The position numbers and the translations under genes are program-made. Below are positions 47,365-56,141 of a stretch of DNA of 64,000 nucleotides, one piece after another. A model generated the notes under the pieces. That model was not told where the DNA came from and ran no database searches. It was given only the letters and a program-made list of their open reading frames with translations. Positions within the stretch are counted from its first letter, which is position 1; each line of letters begins with the position of its first letter. This stretch comes from Roseococcus thiosulfatophilus. GTDB taxonomy: Bacteria > Pseudomonadota > Alphaproteobacteria > Acetobacterales > Acetobacteraceae. Location: positions 109,110 through 173,109 of the forward strand of contig NZ_JAFFQY010000001.1 in NCBI RefSeq assembly GCF_017311575.1. Reading direction: 5' to 3'.

Positions 47365-47735
47365 GGCGCGCTCTCCGCGGGGGTGAAGTCGAAGGGGGGG
47401 ATGCGCGCGATCATCTGGCGCTTCAGGATGTCGGGGCGGCCCTTCCAGGGCATGGTGCCGTCCTCGGAGGCGCCGAGCAGCGTGGCGCCCTCGTGCAGCG
47501 CCTCGGGCGAGGCGTCCACTTCCAGCTTCCCGAAGACGTAGCTCCAGCCGCCAGGCCGGACGAGCGCCGCCGAAGGGCCACGCGAACAATTGGACAGGCA
47601 CTTCACGAATTGCACGCGGTGCGGGCCGGCCGCGGCCACGGCCTCGCCCAGGGCGGCGCCGGCGCGGGGGGCGTCGGGCGCATCGCCCTCGCGCTTGCAG
47701 CTCGTGCAGACGAAGATCACGACATCGGAGGACAC
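47361..47735 (-). CDS. DUF1636 family protein
   Basis: This protein has about 124 residues, resembling small thioredoxin-like ferredoxins: VVIFVCTSCKREGDAPDAPRAGAALGEAVAAAGPHRVQFVKCLSNCSRGPSAALVRPGGWSYVFGKLEVDASPEALHEGATLL. Cysteines in CTSC and KCLSNC probably bind a metal or [2Fe-2S] cluster. GTG 47735 fits the family start and has GGAG nine bases upstream; an ATG at 47813 would add 26 unconserved residues. It is the first gene after the cobalamin riboswitch and overlaps cobW by ATGA. Family members recur beside cobW, suggesting a cobalt-handling or redox role; none is proven. Confidence 0.85.
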   Translation of the reverse strand: MSSDVVIFVCTSCKREGDAPDAPRAGAALGEAVAAAGPHRVQFVKCLSNCSRGPSAALVRPGGWSYVFGKLEVDASPEALHEGATLLGASEDGTMPWKGRPDILKRQMIARIPPFDFTPAESAP

Positions 47736-47852
47736 GCGCGGATGCTCCGGCCCCAGATCAGGGCGAAAGGGTGCATCCGGGGCGCGCGCGTCACCGCACG
47801 CCCCTGCCAACATGGCCCTGCCCCGAGGCACCCCGCCCGGCGCATTCTGTGT

Positions 47853-48050
47853 TCGCGGGCAGGTCTCCTGGCTCACGGATCACCGCGGGGCATCGTCTTC
47901 CCGGGCCCCATCTCGCGATGGGTTCGCCCAGTGACATGTGATGCCCGCTCACCGTTCACAGTTGCGGGGGCAGCTCCGGCCTCGGGCCGCGTGGCCCGCT
48001 CCGGATTCCCTTTTCATCCCCGTCCCCGGGGAACCTTCGAACCGGCCTAT
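47853..48050 (-). ncRNA. Cobalamin riboswitch (AdoCbl type)
   Basis: On the minus strand the order of conserved elements is complete: GGTTC near the 5' end, AAAAGGGAATCCGG, then GCCCCCGCAACTGTGAACGG, a long variable arm, and the B12 box GCCAGGAGACCTGC at 47872-47859. It lies 118 bases before the preferred GTG of the DUF1636 gene and about 40 before its alternative ATG. High adenosylcobalamin should shut down the DUF1636-cobW-cobN-cobG-cobH-cobI-cobJ operon. Confidence 0.95.
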
Positions 48051-48105
48051 CAAGCGGGGTGACGCGGGGCGTGTCAATCAGCCTTTCCTGGGGCATGATC
48101 GCGGC

Positions 48106-48609
48106 GTGAACAGCCTGACATTGATCCTGGGGGGCGCGCGTTCGGGCAAGAGCCGCCGCGCCGAAGCCCTCGTCACCGCCCTGCCCCCGCCCTGGACCTA
48201 TATCGCCACCGCCGAGGCCTTCGACGCCGAGATGGCGGCGCGAATCGCCGCGCACCGCGCGCGGCGCGAGGCGGGGTGGGAGACGCTGGACGCCCCGCGC
48301 GACCTGCCGGACATCCTGTCCCGCGCCCGCCCGCCCGTGCTGGTGGATTGCCTGACGCTGTGGCTGTCCAACCTGATGCTGGCGGAAAACGACATCAGCG
48401 CGGCGACGGAGGCGCTGGAGGGCGCGCTGCGCGCCCGCATGGGGCCGGTGGTGCTGGTCTCGAACGAGGTGGGCCAGGGCATCGTGCCCGCCACCCCGCT
48501 CGGCCGGCGTTTCCGCGACGCGCAAGGCGTGCTGAACCAACGCATCGCGGCGCTGGCGGATCATGTGGAGTTGGTGGTGGCCGGCATCCCGCTGAAGGTG
48601 AAGCCATGA
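48106..48609 (+). CDS. cobP: Adenosylcobinamide kinase / adenosylcobinamide-phosphate guanylyltransferase
   Basis: This bifunctional enzyme has 167 residues. NSLTLILGGARSGKSRRAEALV is the P-loop start, YIATAEAFDAEMAARIAAHRARREAGWETLDAP contains the GMP-accepting histidine, and VLVDCLTLWLSNLML and VLVSNEVGQGIVPATPLGRRFRDAQGVLNQRIAALADHVELVVAGIPLKVK complete the family pattern. It phosphorylates adenosylcobinamide and attaches GMP. GTG 48106 is the family start; the frame upstream crosses the riboswitch region and is not coding. It is divergent from the riboswitch-led operon and overlaps cobO (ATGA). Also called CobU in Salmonella. Confidence 0.95.
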   Translation: MNSLTLILGGARSGKSRRAEALVTALPPPWTYIATAEAFDAEMAARIAAHRARREAGWETLDAPRDLPDILSRARPPVLVDCLTLWLSNLMLAENDISAATEALEGALRARMGPVVLVSNEVGQGIVPATPLGRRFRDAQGVLNQRIAALADHVELVVAGIPLKVKP

Positions 48610-49211
48610 GCGAGGAGGAAGCGCGCCACCGCGCCAAGATGGCCGCCCGCAAGGCCGTGCAGGACGCCGAGGTGGCGTCCAAGACCATCACGGAAAAAGG
48701 CCTGCTGATCGTCCACACGGGGCCGGGCAAGGGCAAGTCCACCGCGGCTTTCGGCCTCGCGCTGCGGATGCTGGGCGCGGGCGGGCGCGTGGGCGTGGTG
48801 CAGTTCATCAAGGGCGCCTGGGAGACGGGCGAGCGGGCCGCGCTGACGCAATTCGGCGAGCGTGTGCGCTGGCATTCCATGGGCGAGGGCTTCACCTGGG
48901 AAACCCAGGACCGCGCCCGCGACGTGGCCGCCGCGACACGCGCATGGGAGATGGCGCGGAAGATGCTGGCGGACCCGTCGCTGGACCTGGTGCTGCTCGA
49001 CGAGCTCAACATCGCCCTGCGCTATGACTACCTGCCGCTGGAGGGCGTGCTGGCGGACCTGGCCGCGCGGCGGCCATTGCTGCACGTGGTCGTCACCGGC
49101 CGCAACGCGAAGCCCGCGCTGATCGAGGCGGCGGATCTCGTCACCGAGATGGGGGTGGTGAAGCACCACTTCGCCGCGGGCGTGAAGGCGCAGAAGGGCA
49201 TCGAGTTCTGA
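48606..49211 (+). CDS. cobO: Cob(I)yrinic acid a,c-diamide adenosyltransferase
   Basis: This protein has 201 residues and transfers adenosine from ATP to the reduced cobalt. [40 protein letters not shown] holds the P-loop; [52 protein letters not shown] and [21 protein letters not shown] are CobO/BtuR signatures. The charged N-terminal extension [26 protein letters not shown] is normal in alphaproteobacteria. ATG overlaps the cobP stop; the stop overlaps the cobQ start by one base. Confidence 0.97.
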   Translation: MSEEEARHRAKMAARKAVQDAEVASKTITEKGLLIVHTGPGKGKSTAAFGLALRMLGAGGRVGVVQFIKGAWETGERAALTQFGERVRWHSMGEGFTWETQDRARDVAAATRAWEMARKMLADPSLDLVLLDELNIALRYDYLPLEGVLADLAARRPLLHVVVTGRNAKPALIEAADLVTEMGVVKHHFAAGVKAQKGIEF

Positions 49212-50692
49212 TGTCGCTCGCGCTGATGTTCCAGGGCACGGGCTCCGATGTCGGCAAGTCGCTGATCGTGGCGGGGCTGGCGCGCGCCTTCACCCGGCGC
49301 GGCCTGCGCGTGCGCCCCTTCAAGCCGCAGAACATGAGCAACAACGCCGCCGTCACGGCTGATGGTGGCGAGATCGGGCGCGCGCAGGCGCTGCAGGCGC
49401 GCGCCGCTGGCGTGGCGCCCTCGGTGCACATGAACCCCGTGCTGCTCAAGCCGCAAAGCCAGGTGGGCGCGCAGATCATCGTGCAGGGGCGCGTGGTGGG
49501 CCAGGCGCGAGCCGCGGAATACCAGCGCCTCAAGCCCGGCTTCATGGCGGCCGTGCTGAACAGTTTCGCGCGCATGCGGGCCGAGGCGGACATCGTGCTG
49601 GTCGAGGGCGCCGGCAGCGCGGCGGAGGTGAACCTCCGCGCCAACGACATCGCCAACATGGGCTTCGCGCGCGCGGCGGATGTGCCTGTGGTGCTGATCG
49701 GCGACATTGACCGTGGCGGCGTCATCGCCTCCCTGGTCGGCACCCATGCGGTGCTGGACCCGGCCGATGCGGCCATGATCGGCGGCTTCCTCGTCAACCG
49801 CTTCCGGGGCGATCCGGCGCTCTTCGCCGATGGCATGGCGCTGATCGCGGCGCGCACGGGCTGGGCGGCGTTGGGCCTCGTGCCGCACCTGCCCGAGGCC
49901 GCGAAGCTGCCGGCCGAGGATGCGCTGGCGCTGGATCATCCGCTCGCGCGCAAGCCTGGGGCGAAGCTGCGCGTGGCCGTGCCCGTGCTGCCCGCCATCG
50001 CCAATTTCGATGATCTCGATCCGCTGATCGCGGAGCCGGAGGTGGAGGTGGTGCGCGTCCGGCCCAGCCAGGCGCTTCCGGGCGACGCGCATCTGGTCAT
50101 CCTCCCCGGATCGAAGTCCACCCTGTCCGACCTACGCGCGCTGCGCGCGGCGGGCTTCGATGTGGACATCGCCGCCCATCTGCGGCGCGGCGGGCATGTG
50201 CTGGGGCTGTGCGGGGGCTACCAGATGCTGGGCCGGACCGTGGCCGACCCCGACGGCGTGGAGGGCCCGCCCGGCACCCTGCCTGGCCTCGGGCTGCTGG
50301 CGGTGGACACGGTGCTCTCCGGCGAGAAGCGCCTCGTGCCCGTGCGCGGCCACAGCCATGACGGCGCGGCGCTGTCGGGCTACGAAATGCATATGGGCCG
50401 CACCGATGGCCCCGCACGCGCCCGCGCCTTCGCCACTCTGGAGGATGGTGGCGCGGAAGGCGCCGTCTCGCCCGATGGGCGCGTCACCGGCACCTACATC
50501 CATGGCCTCTTCGGCGCGACGGCGCAGCGGGCTTCCTGGCTCGCCCGCTTCAACGCCGGCGCCCCGCGCCTGGACCATGAGGCGGAGGTGGAGGCAGCGC
50601 TCGATGCGCTGGCCGCGCACCTGGAAGCGCATCTCGACCTCGACGCGCTGCTCAGCCTTGCAGCGCGAGGAAGGCCAGCGCCAGCAGCGTGA
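49211..50692 (+). CDS. cobQ: Cobyric acid synthase
   Basis: This protein has 493 residues and amidates side chains b, d, e and g of adenosylcobyrinic a,c-diamide. [23 protein letters not shown] is the ATP-binding start, [29 protein letters not shown] the signature, [25 protein letters not shown] the next. The amidotransferase half has [16 protein letters not shown] with its nucleophilic cysteine and GTYIHGLFG with the histidine. The start overlaps the cobO stop (TGATG type) and the 3' end overlaps the last 41 bases of the cbiB-type gene on the other strand. Confidence 0.97.
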   Translation: MSLALMFQGTGSDVGKSLIVAGLARAFTRRGLRVRPFKPQNMSNNAAVTADGGEIGRAQALQARAAGVAPSVHMNPVLLKPQSQVGAQIIVQGRVVGQARAAEYQRLKPGFMAAVLNSFARMRAEADIVLVEGAGSAAEVNLRANDIANMGFARAADVPVVLIGDIDRGGVIASLVGTHAVLDPADAAMIGGFLVNRFRGDPALFADGMALIAARTGWAALGLVPHLPEAAKLPAEDALALDHPLARKPGAKLRVAVPVLPAIANFDDLDPLIAEPEVEVVRVRPSQALPGDAHLVILPGSKSTLSDLRALRAAGFDVDIAAHLRRGGHVLGLCGGYQMLGRTVADPDGVEGPPGTLPGLGLLAVDTVLSGEKRLVPVRGHSHDGAALSGYEMHMGRTDGPARARAFATLEDGGAEGAVSPDGRVTGTYIHGLFGATAQRASWLARFNAGAPRLDHEAEVEAALDALAAHLEAHLDLDALLSLAARGRPAPAA

Positions 50693-51611
50693 TGAGCAGG
50701 GCGTCGGCCGTGCGGTAGAGGCGCAGCGCGGCGCGGATGTCGGCGGCACTGGCCTCGCGCCGCCCGTCGCCCATGAAGGCATCCTCCAACAGCACGCCGC
50801 CATAGCGGCGCGGGCCGGCCAGCGCGAGGCCCAGCGCGCCCGCCATCGCGGCCTCCGGCCAGCCGGCATTGGGCGAGCGGTGGCGCTTCGCGTCGCGCCA
50901 CATGGCACGCCAGGCGCCGCGCGCATCCATCCCCGGCAGCAGCGCAGCGGCGGCGATGAGGGCGAGCCCCGTCAGGCGCGAGGCCGGCAGGTTCAGCACG
51001 TCGTCGCAGCGCGCCGAGGCCCAGCCGAAGGCCTCGTGCCGGGCGGTGCGATGGCCGATCATGCTGTCGGCGGTGTTCACGGCCTTGTAGATGGCCGCCC
51101 CCGGCAGCCCGCCAACGGCCAGCCAGAAGCCCGGCGCGGTGACGCCGTCGGAGAAATTCTCCGCGAGGCTCTCGATCGCCGCGCGAGCCACGCCCGCCTC
51201 GTCCAGCGAAAGCGGGTCGCGGCCCACGATGTGGGAGACGGCCTCCCGCCCCGCCTCCAGCCCGCCCTGTTCCAGCGCGGCGGCCACGCGGGCCACATGC
51301 TCATGCAGGCTGCGCTGCGCCAGCAGGCTGCTGGCCAGCACCGCCAGGACCACCAACCCGAAGGGTAGCGCCAGCAGCGCCGATTGCAGCGCGAAGCCCA
51401 CGCCGCCAGCCACCAGCACCAGCACAAGCAGCGCGGCCACCCCGGCCGCGCGCCGCGCGGCGAAGCTGCGCGCCGCCTGGTTCCAGCCGCGATCCATGGC
51501 CCCGATCAGCCGCCCGATCCAGATGACGGGATGGCCAATGCGGTCCACCAGGCGCTGCGGATAACCGATGGCCGCCTCGATCAACAGCGCGAGAAGGGCG
51601 AGCCCGGTCAC
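50652..51611 (-). CDS. cbiB: Adenosylcobinamide-phosphate synthase (CbiB/CobD)
   Basis: This membrane protein has 319 residues and attaches aminopropanol (phosphate) to cobyric acid. [30 protein letters not shown] is the N-terminal motif. [93 protein letters not shown] is diagnostic. Four or five hydrophobic segments are seen. GTG 51611 overlaps the stop of the decarboxylase gene (GTGA). Its 3' end overlaps cobQ in antisense. Called CobD in Pseudomonas denitrificans, CbiB in Salmonella. Confidence 0.96.
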   Translation of the reverse strand: MTGLALLALLIEAAIGYPQRLVDRIGHPVIWIGRLIGAMDRGWNQAARSFAARRAAGVAALLVLVLVAGGVGFALQSALLALPFGLVVLAVLASSLLAQRSLHEHVARVAAALEQGGLEAGREAVSHIVGRDPLSLDEAGVARAAIESLAENFSDGVTAPGFWLAVGGLPGAAIYKAVNTADSMIGHRTARHEAFGWASARCDDVLNLPASRLTGLALIAAAALLPGMDARGAWRAMWRDAKRHRSPNAGWPEAAMAGALGLALAGPRRYGGVLLEDAFMGDGRREASAADIRAALRLYRTADALLITLLALAFLALQG

Positions 51612-52612
51612 GCCAGGGCCGCCGCCAGCCGCGCGAAACCGGCCTCGTCGCGTGGCAGGCCGAGGCGCAGCCGGTCCGGCCAATGGGGGAACTCGCGCAC
51701 CAGGACGCCGGCGCGACCCAGGCGCTCCCCGGTGCCGGGGGGTGCCGCCACGAAACGGAACAGCGGCGTTCCGCCCAGCACGGTGAGCCCTGCGGCCGCC
51801 ACCACCGCATCAAGGCGCCCCGTCGCCGCGCGCAGATGTTCGCGCTGCGCCGCCGCCCAGCCCTCATCGGCCAGTGCCGCCAGCCCCGCATGTAAAGCCG
51901 GCCCCGCGACACACCACGGACCCAGCAGCGCCTCCAGCCTCGCGGCGATGTCCTCAGCCGCCACGGCAAAGCCCAGCCGCACCCCCGCCAGCCCATGAAA
52001 CTTGCCGAAGGAGCGCAGCACCATCACCCCACCCCCCGGCACCAGGGGCAGCGCACTGGGCAGACTAGGGTCGGCGTCGAGGAAGGCCTCGTCCACCACC
52101 AGCAATCCGCCCGCCGCGCGCTGGGCGGCGGCGAGGGCCTCCAGCACGGCGAAGGGCAGCACGCGGCCGGTAGGATTGTCCGGGTTCACCACCGTCACGA
52201 CCGTGGCCGGCGTCAGCGCCTCCAGCGCCGGCACCTCGCGCACCGCATGTCCGGCCAAGGCAGCGGCCCGGGCGTGCTCGGCATAGGTGGGGCCCAGGAT
52301 GCGCGCCTCGCCTGGCTGCTGCAGTGCCGCGATCATGGGCAGCAGGATCTGCGTGCCAGGGGCCGCCACCACCCGCGCCCCGGCCGGCACGCCCCAGCGC
52401 CGCGCGGCCAGGGCACAGAGGGCGGCATGGTCGGCGGGTTCCGGCAGGCGGGTGAAGACCTCCGGTGGCAGGCTCGGCAGCGGATAGGCGCCCGGCGCGA
52501 TGCCGGTAGAGAGATCGAGGAACGGCTCCGGCGCCCCCGGGAAGCGCCGCCGCGCGGCGGCGAGGTTGCCCCCATGCGGCAAGGGCGGGCCGCCCATGTT
52601 ATTGAATACCAT
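51608..52612 (-). CDS. cobC: Threonine-phosphate decarboxylase (aminopropanol branch)
   Basis: This PLP-dependent class I/II aminotransferase-fold enzyme has 334 residues. HGGNLAAARRRFPGAPEPFLDLSTGIAPGAYPLPSLPPE is the family start, TVVNPDNPTGRVLP the PLP aspartate/asparagine region, VVDEAFLDADPS follows, and VLRSFGKFHGLAGVRLGFAVA has the Schiff-base lysine. It makes aminopropanol phosphate for the adjacent synthase. ATG 52612 (GTG one codon before) is chosen. The symbol is the Pseudomonas denitrificans name; in Salmonella it is CobD, and it differs from the phosphatase at 30673. Confidence 0.94.
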   Translation of the reverse strand: MVFNNMGGPPLPHGGNLAAARRRFPGAPEPFLDLSTGIAPGAYPLPSLPPEVFTRLPEPADHAALCALAARRWGVPAGARVVAAPGTQILLPMIAALQQPGEARILGPTYAEHARAAALAGHAVREVPALEALTPATVVTVVNPDNPTGRVLPFAVLEALAAAQRAAGGLLVVDEAFLDADPSLPSALPLVPGGGVMVLRSFGKFHGLAGVRLGFAVAAEDIAARLEALLGPWCVAGPALHAGLAALADEGWAAAQREHLRAATGRLDAVVAAAGLTVLGGTPLFRFVAAPPGTGERLGRAGVLVREFPHWPDRLRLGLPRDEAGFARLAAALA

Positions 52613-52629
52613 CACAGCCGGGCGCGCGG

Positions 52630-53136
52630 TCAGGCCTCCGCCGCGGCCCGGGCGCAGTCGGGGCAGGTGCCCACCAGCTCCACCACGCGGCGCTCCACCG
52701 CATAGCCGCTGCCATCGGCGGCCACACCCAGCACCGCCGCCAGCGCCGCATCCTCCAGGTCATTCACCGCGCCGCAGCCGCGGCAGACCGCGAAGGCGCT
52801 GGGGTGGGCATGGTCGTCATAGGGCGCCGGCGTGCAGCCGCAGCTCGGCCGCGCGCTGACGGCGGAAGTGTAGGCGTTCAGGCTTTCGATGCGATGGATC
52901 AGCCCAGCCTCGCGCAGCGCGTCCAGGGCGCGATACACCGTCTGCGGCCCCCGGATTCCCTCCGGGCGCAGGCGTTCCAGCACCTCATAGGCGGTCAGCG
53001 CCCGGCCCGTCTCGGCGCGCAGGACGCCCATCACCAGCGCCTGGTTGCGCGACAGCGGCGGCGCGGCGGCGCTGGCGAGAAATTCGCCCCGCGCCGAGGC
53101 GGAGAGCGAACGCGGAAAGGGGATGCTCTTGCACAT
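52630..53136 (-). CDS. Fur-family transcriptional regulator, Zur-like
   Basis: This regulator has 168 residues. The winged helix LSRNQALVMGVLRAETGRALTAYEVLERLRPEGIRGPQTVYRALDALREAGLIHRIESLNAYTSAV is Fur-type. The regulatory half has two structural zinc pairs, C118/C121 (CRGC) and C158/C161 (CPDC), and DDHAHPSAFAVC supplies likely sensor-site residues. The pattern GPQTVYRALDALREAGLIHRIESLNA resembles Zur more than Fur. It is divergent from the methyltransferase-TonB-BtuFCD genes, with a perfect inverted repeat between. Zinc, cobalt or another metal may be the signal; iron is less likely. Confidence 0.88.
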   Translation of the reverse strand: MCKSIPFPRSLSASARGEFLASAAAPPLSRNQALVMGVLRAETGRALTAYEVLERLRPEGIRGPQTVYRALDALREAGLIHRIESLNAYTSAVSARPSCGCTPAPYDDHAHPSAFAVCRGCGAVNDLEDAALAAVLGVAADGSGYAVERRVVELVGTCPDCARAAAEA

Positions 53137-53138
53137 GA

Positions 53139-53153
53139 TGTGATCTTATCACA
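53139..53153. promoter_or_regulatory. Perfect inverted repeat, probable Fur/Zur-family operator
   Basis: TGTGATCTTATCACA is a perfect six-base inverted repeat with a three-base spacer. It lies directly between the start codons of the divergent Zur-like gene (ATG ends at 53134) and methyltransferase gene (53165). It has the size and symmetry of Fur-family operators, so autoregulation and control of the transport operon are likely. Confidence 0.6.
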
Positions 53154-53164
53154 GGATCGGCCGG

Positions 53165-53950
53165 ATGGCACCGCAGTCTAACCCCGATCCGCGCCCAGAG
53201 GGCAGCCTCTCCCCGAATGCGGGCCGGGGTTCCGTCTGGCCCGACCGCGCCGCGCGGTTCTACGCCCAGGCGCTGGACCGTTCGGACTATGGCGCGGCCA
53301 TCGCGGGCGCCCTGCGCGGGGAGGCGCCCGAGAGCCTGCTCGACATCGGCGCCGGCGCCGGCCACCCGGTCCTGCCCTGGCTGCCGGAGACCGCGGGCTG
53401 GACCGCGCTGGAGCCCAATCGCTATCTGCGCGCCAGGCTGGGACGGCTGCGGCGCATGGACAGGACCGGCCTGCGCCCGCTGAACGCCTGCTGGGAATCC
53501 CTGCCCGCGCTCGGCCTCGCCCCGCACCATTGGGCCTTCGCCGCCAATATCGGCGGCACGCTCCAGGCGCCGCGGACCTTGCTCGGCCACATGCGGGCGC
53601 TCGCGCGGGCGCGGGTGGCCTGGGTGGTGCCGGCCCAGCACGGCCCGCGCCGCTGGTGCCTGGCCGGCGCCCTGCCCGCCGCCCTGCATGGCGAGGATGA
53701 GACACCCGCCCTGCGCGGCGTGCTGGCCGCCCTCGGACCGGACCAGCCGCACGACATCCGCCTCGCCCCCTGGACCTTCCGCGCGCGCTTCGACGGGCTC
53801 GACGCCGCCACCGCCTATTGCGCCGCCCAACTCGCCCAGCCGCCGGCCGCCTGCCGCGCGGCGGTGGAGGCGGCGGCGCGCCCCCTGCCCTGCGGCGGGG
53901 TCGAACTCGCCGCCCCCAAGGTCTCCGCCCTTCTCTTCTGGAATCTCTGA
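53165..53950 (+). CDS. Predicted class I SAM-dependent methyltransferase
   Basis: This protein has 261 residues. SLLDIGAGAGHPVLPWLPETAGWTALEPN (about 57-85) is the SAM-binding motif I region followed by an acidic end to strand 2. ESLPALGLAPHHWAFAANIGGTLQAPRTLLGHMRALARARVAWVVPAQHGPRRW resembles the later Rossmann strands. The C-terminal half is not assigned. The gene is the first after the putative Zur operator, and the TonB receptor gene follows after four bases. Its place suggests modification of a metal carrier or its ligand, but substrate and role are unknown. The family is not one I can name. Confidence 0.7.
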   Translation: MAPQSNPDPRPEGSLSPNAGRGSVWPDRAARFYAQALDRSDYGAAIAGALRGEAPESLLDIGAGAGHPVLPWLPETAGWTALEPNRYLRARLGRLRRMDRTGLRPLNACWESLPALGLAPHHWAFAANIGGTLQAPRTLLGHMRALARARVAWVVPAQHGPRRWCLAGALPAALHGEDETPALRGVLAALGPDQPHDIRLAPWTFRARFDGLDAATAYCAAQLAQPPAACRAAVEAAARPLPCGGVELAAPKVSALLFWNL

Positions 53951-53954
53951 ACCG

Positions 53955-56141
53955 ATGCGACAGCTTCTTCTGGTCGGCTCGGCGCTGGCCGTGCTGGCCC
54001 TGCCCGCTGCCCCCCTTCGCGCGCAGGGCACGGCCCCGGAGGTGCGGCTGCCCCCCACGGCCAGCCTGGACGAGGTGGTGGTGACCGCCACGCGCCGGCC
54101 GGAGCCGCGCTCCTCGCTTGCGGGCACCGTGCAGGTGATTGACGAAGCCACCATCCGCAACAGCACCGCACAGAACCTGACCGATTTGCTGGCCGAGAAT
54201 GCGGTCGGCTTCTTCAGCGAATGGACGCCGGCGCAGACCAGCATCAACATCCGCGGCGGCGCCACTGATGGCCAGGGGCGCGACTTCCGCAGCCAGGTGC
54301 TGGTGCTGGTGAACGGGCGGCGCGCGGGCACGGCCAACCTGTCGAAGCTCAGCCCCTCCGAGGTCGCACGCATCGAGGTGATCCGTGGCCCGGCCAGCGT
54401 GGTCTATGGCAGCCAGGCGCTCGGCGGCGTCATCAACCTGATCCTGCGCGACGGGGTGAACTCGCCGGGCGGGCGGGCCGAGATCCGTGGCGGCTCCTGG
54501 GGCCTGGTCGAGGGGCGCGCGGGCTATGGCGGCGCGCTGGAGAGTGCCGGCGTGGACTATTACCTGGGCTTCGCGGGCGGCCGGCGCGACTCCTACCGCG
54601 CGGGCGGCGGAGGCGAGCAGGCGGGCACGCAGTGGAACCGGCTGGGCGCGCTGGGCGCGCTCGGCGTGCAGACGGGGCTGGGACGCCTGGGCGTCACGTT
54701 GCGGACCGATGGCACCTATGATGCGGGCTTCCGCGGCTCGGCCTGGAACCCCACCAATAGCGAGGACCGCACCAACGCCTCCGCCGACGTGACGCTGGAC
54801 GGCGGCACGGCGGACGGCCGCTATCGCTGGTTCGGCCAGTTCTACGCGGTGCGCGACGTGGACCATTTCCGCTGGCGCTCGCCCGTGCAGCGGGGCGGCA
54901 CCGGCCTGCCGGTGATCGGCACCGATGCGGACCGCAACCGCCGCACGCTGGATATCCTGGGGCTGCGCCTGCAGCCCTCCATGCGGCTGTGGCAGGGGGC
55001 GGAGCTGGTGACGGGGCTCGACCTCGAACATTCCACGCTGCGCTCGACGCGCTGGCGCGTGGGGCTGCCGGGAAGTGGCATCACCACCCAGGTGCCCCCC
55101 TTCGACAATGACCAGACCGAGCGGACACTCGGCCTCTTCGCCGAATTGTCGCAGCGCCTGTGGGATGACCGGCTGACGCTGCGCGGCGGCGTGCGCCGGA
55201 CCTGGGGCGAGACCCAGGTGGACGCGACCCCCAACCAGCCGGCCCTGCGCCTCCGCAGCGCGGAGTACGAGGCCACCACCTGGTCGGCCGGCGCCAGCCT
55301 GCGCGTGGCGGAAGGCGCCGTGCTGCGCGCCAATGCGGCCACAGGCTTCCGCGCGCCCACGGCCACCGACCTCGCGGCGGATTTCACGGCGCTGGGCGGC
55401 GGGCGCGTCTTCGGCAACCCGAACCTGCGCCCCGAGACCAGCACGCAATACGAGGTGGGCGCGGCGCTGTTCCGCCCCGGATGGCGGGCCGATGTGGCGC
55501 TGTTCCAGAACACCATCCATGACCGCATCACCACCCGCGCGCGGCCCGGCGTGGCCAATACCTCGGACTATGTGAACAACCCCGGCGACATCCTGGTGCG
55601 GGGGCTGGAGGTGCAGCTCCAGGCCGACATGGCGCGCGCCTTCGGCATTGAGGGCTGGCGCTGGACCGCCTTCGCCAATGCGTCCTGGAATTTCGACATG
55701 ATCGACGAGGGCGCGCGGCTCGGCCCCACGGTGAACACGCGCACGGCGCAGCGCATGTATCGCTACCAGGCGGCCATCGGCACCACGGTGGGGCAGGCGC
55801 GCTGGGATGTCTCGGTGCTGGGCATCCTGCGCGGCCCCATCCACTACGACACCGAGGAGAACCTGCTGATCCCGGCGGCCGAGCCCTTCCGCGAATACAT
55901 CCACCGCAAGGGAGCCTTCTGGGTGTGGAATTTGCGCGGCAGCTTCCAGCCCCTGCCCGAGCAGGCGCCGGGCTTGCGGATCTTCGGCGCGATCAACAAC
56001 CTGTTCGACGTGAACAACCACGCGCTCTTCATCGCGACGGCGGGGCAGCCCTTCCTGGGGGATGCACGCTTCTCCAATGGCGGGCTGGGCAATTCGATGC
56101 CGGGGCGGGAGTTCACGGCCGGGATGCGCGTCACATTCTGA
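53955..56141 (+). CDS. TonB-dependent outer-membrane receptor (BtuB-like)
   Basis: This receptor has 728 residues. The signal peptide is MRQLLLVGSALAVLALPAAPLRAQ. The TonB box region DEVVVTATRRPEP (about 37-49) is BtuB/CirA-like; the plug domain has TDLLAENAVGFFSEWTPAQTSINIRGGATDG and VARIEVIRGPASVVYGSQALGGVINLI. The barrel ends in GMRVTF with a C-terminal phenylalanine, as needed for assembly. It is followed by BtuFCD-like genes, so uptake of cobalamin, a cobinamide or a metal chelate is likely. No cobalamin riboswitch precedes it; instead the operator at 53139 does. Confidence 0.9.
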   Translation: MRQLLLVGSALAVLALPAAPLRAQGTAPEVRLPPTASLDEVVVTATRRPEPRSSLAGTVQVIDEATIRNSTAQNLTDLLAENAVGFFSEWTPAQTSINIRGGATDGQGRDFRSQVLVLVNGRRAGTANLSKLSPSEVARIEVIRGPASVVYGSQALGGVINLILRDGVNSPGGRAEIRGGSWGLVEGRAGYGGALESAGVDYYLGFAGGRRDSYRAGGGGEQAGTQWNRLGALGALGVQTGLGRLGVTLRTDGTYDAGFRGSAWNPTNSEDRTNASADVTLDGGTADGRYRWFGQFYAVRDVDHFRWRSPVQRGGTGLPVIGTDADRNRRTLDILGLRLQPSMRLWQGAELVTGLDLEHSTLRSTRWRVGLPGSGITTQVPPFDNDQTERTLGLFAELSQRLWDDRLTLRGGVRRTWGETQVDATPNQPALRLRSAEYEATTWSAGASLRVAEGAVLRANAATGFRAPTATDLAADFTALGGGRVFGNPNLRPETSTQYEVGAALFRPGWRADVALFQNTIHDRITTRARPGVANTSDYVNNPGDILVRGLEVQLQADMARAFGIEGWRWTAFANASWNFDMIDEGARLGPTVNTRTAQRMYRYQAAIGTTVGQARWDVSVLGILRGPIHYDTEENLLIPAAEPFREYIHRKGAFWVWNLRGSFQPLPEQAPGLRIFGAINNLFDVNNHALFIATAGQPFLGDARFSNGGLGNSMPGREFTAGMRVTF

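Noticed and set aside
48051..48105. A second cobalamin riboswitch for cobP-cobO-cobQ
   Set aside because: All conserved elements found nearby read on the minus strand; the 55 bases before cobP are too short and lack a B12 box.
53139..53153. A CRP/FNR-type site (TGTGA...TCACA)
   Set aside because: The half-sites are separated by five bases, not six, and the element sits between a Fur-family gene and its target; a Fur/Zur-type operator fits better.
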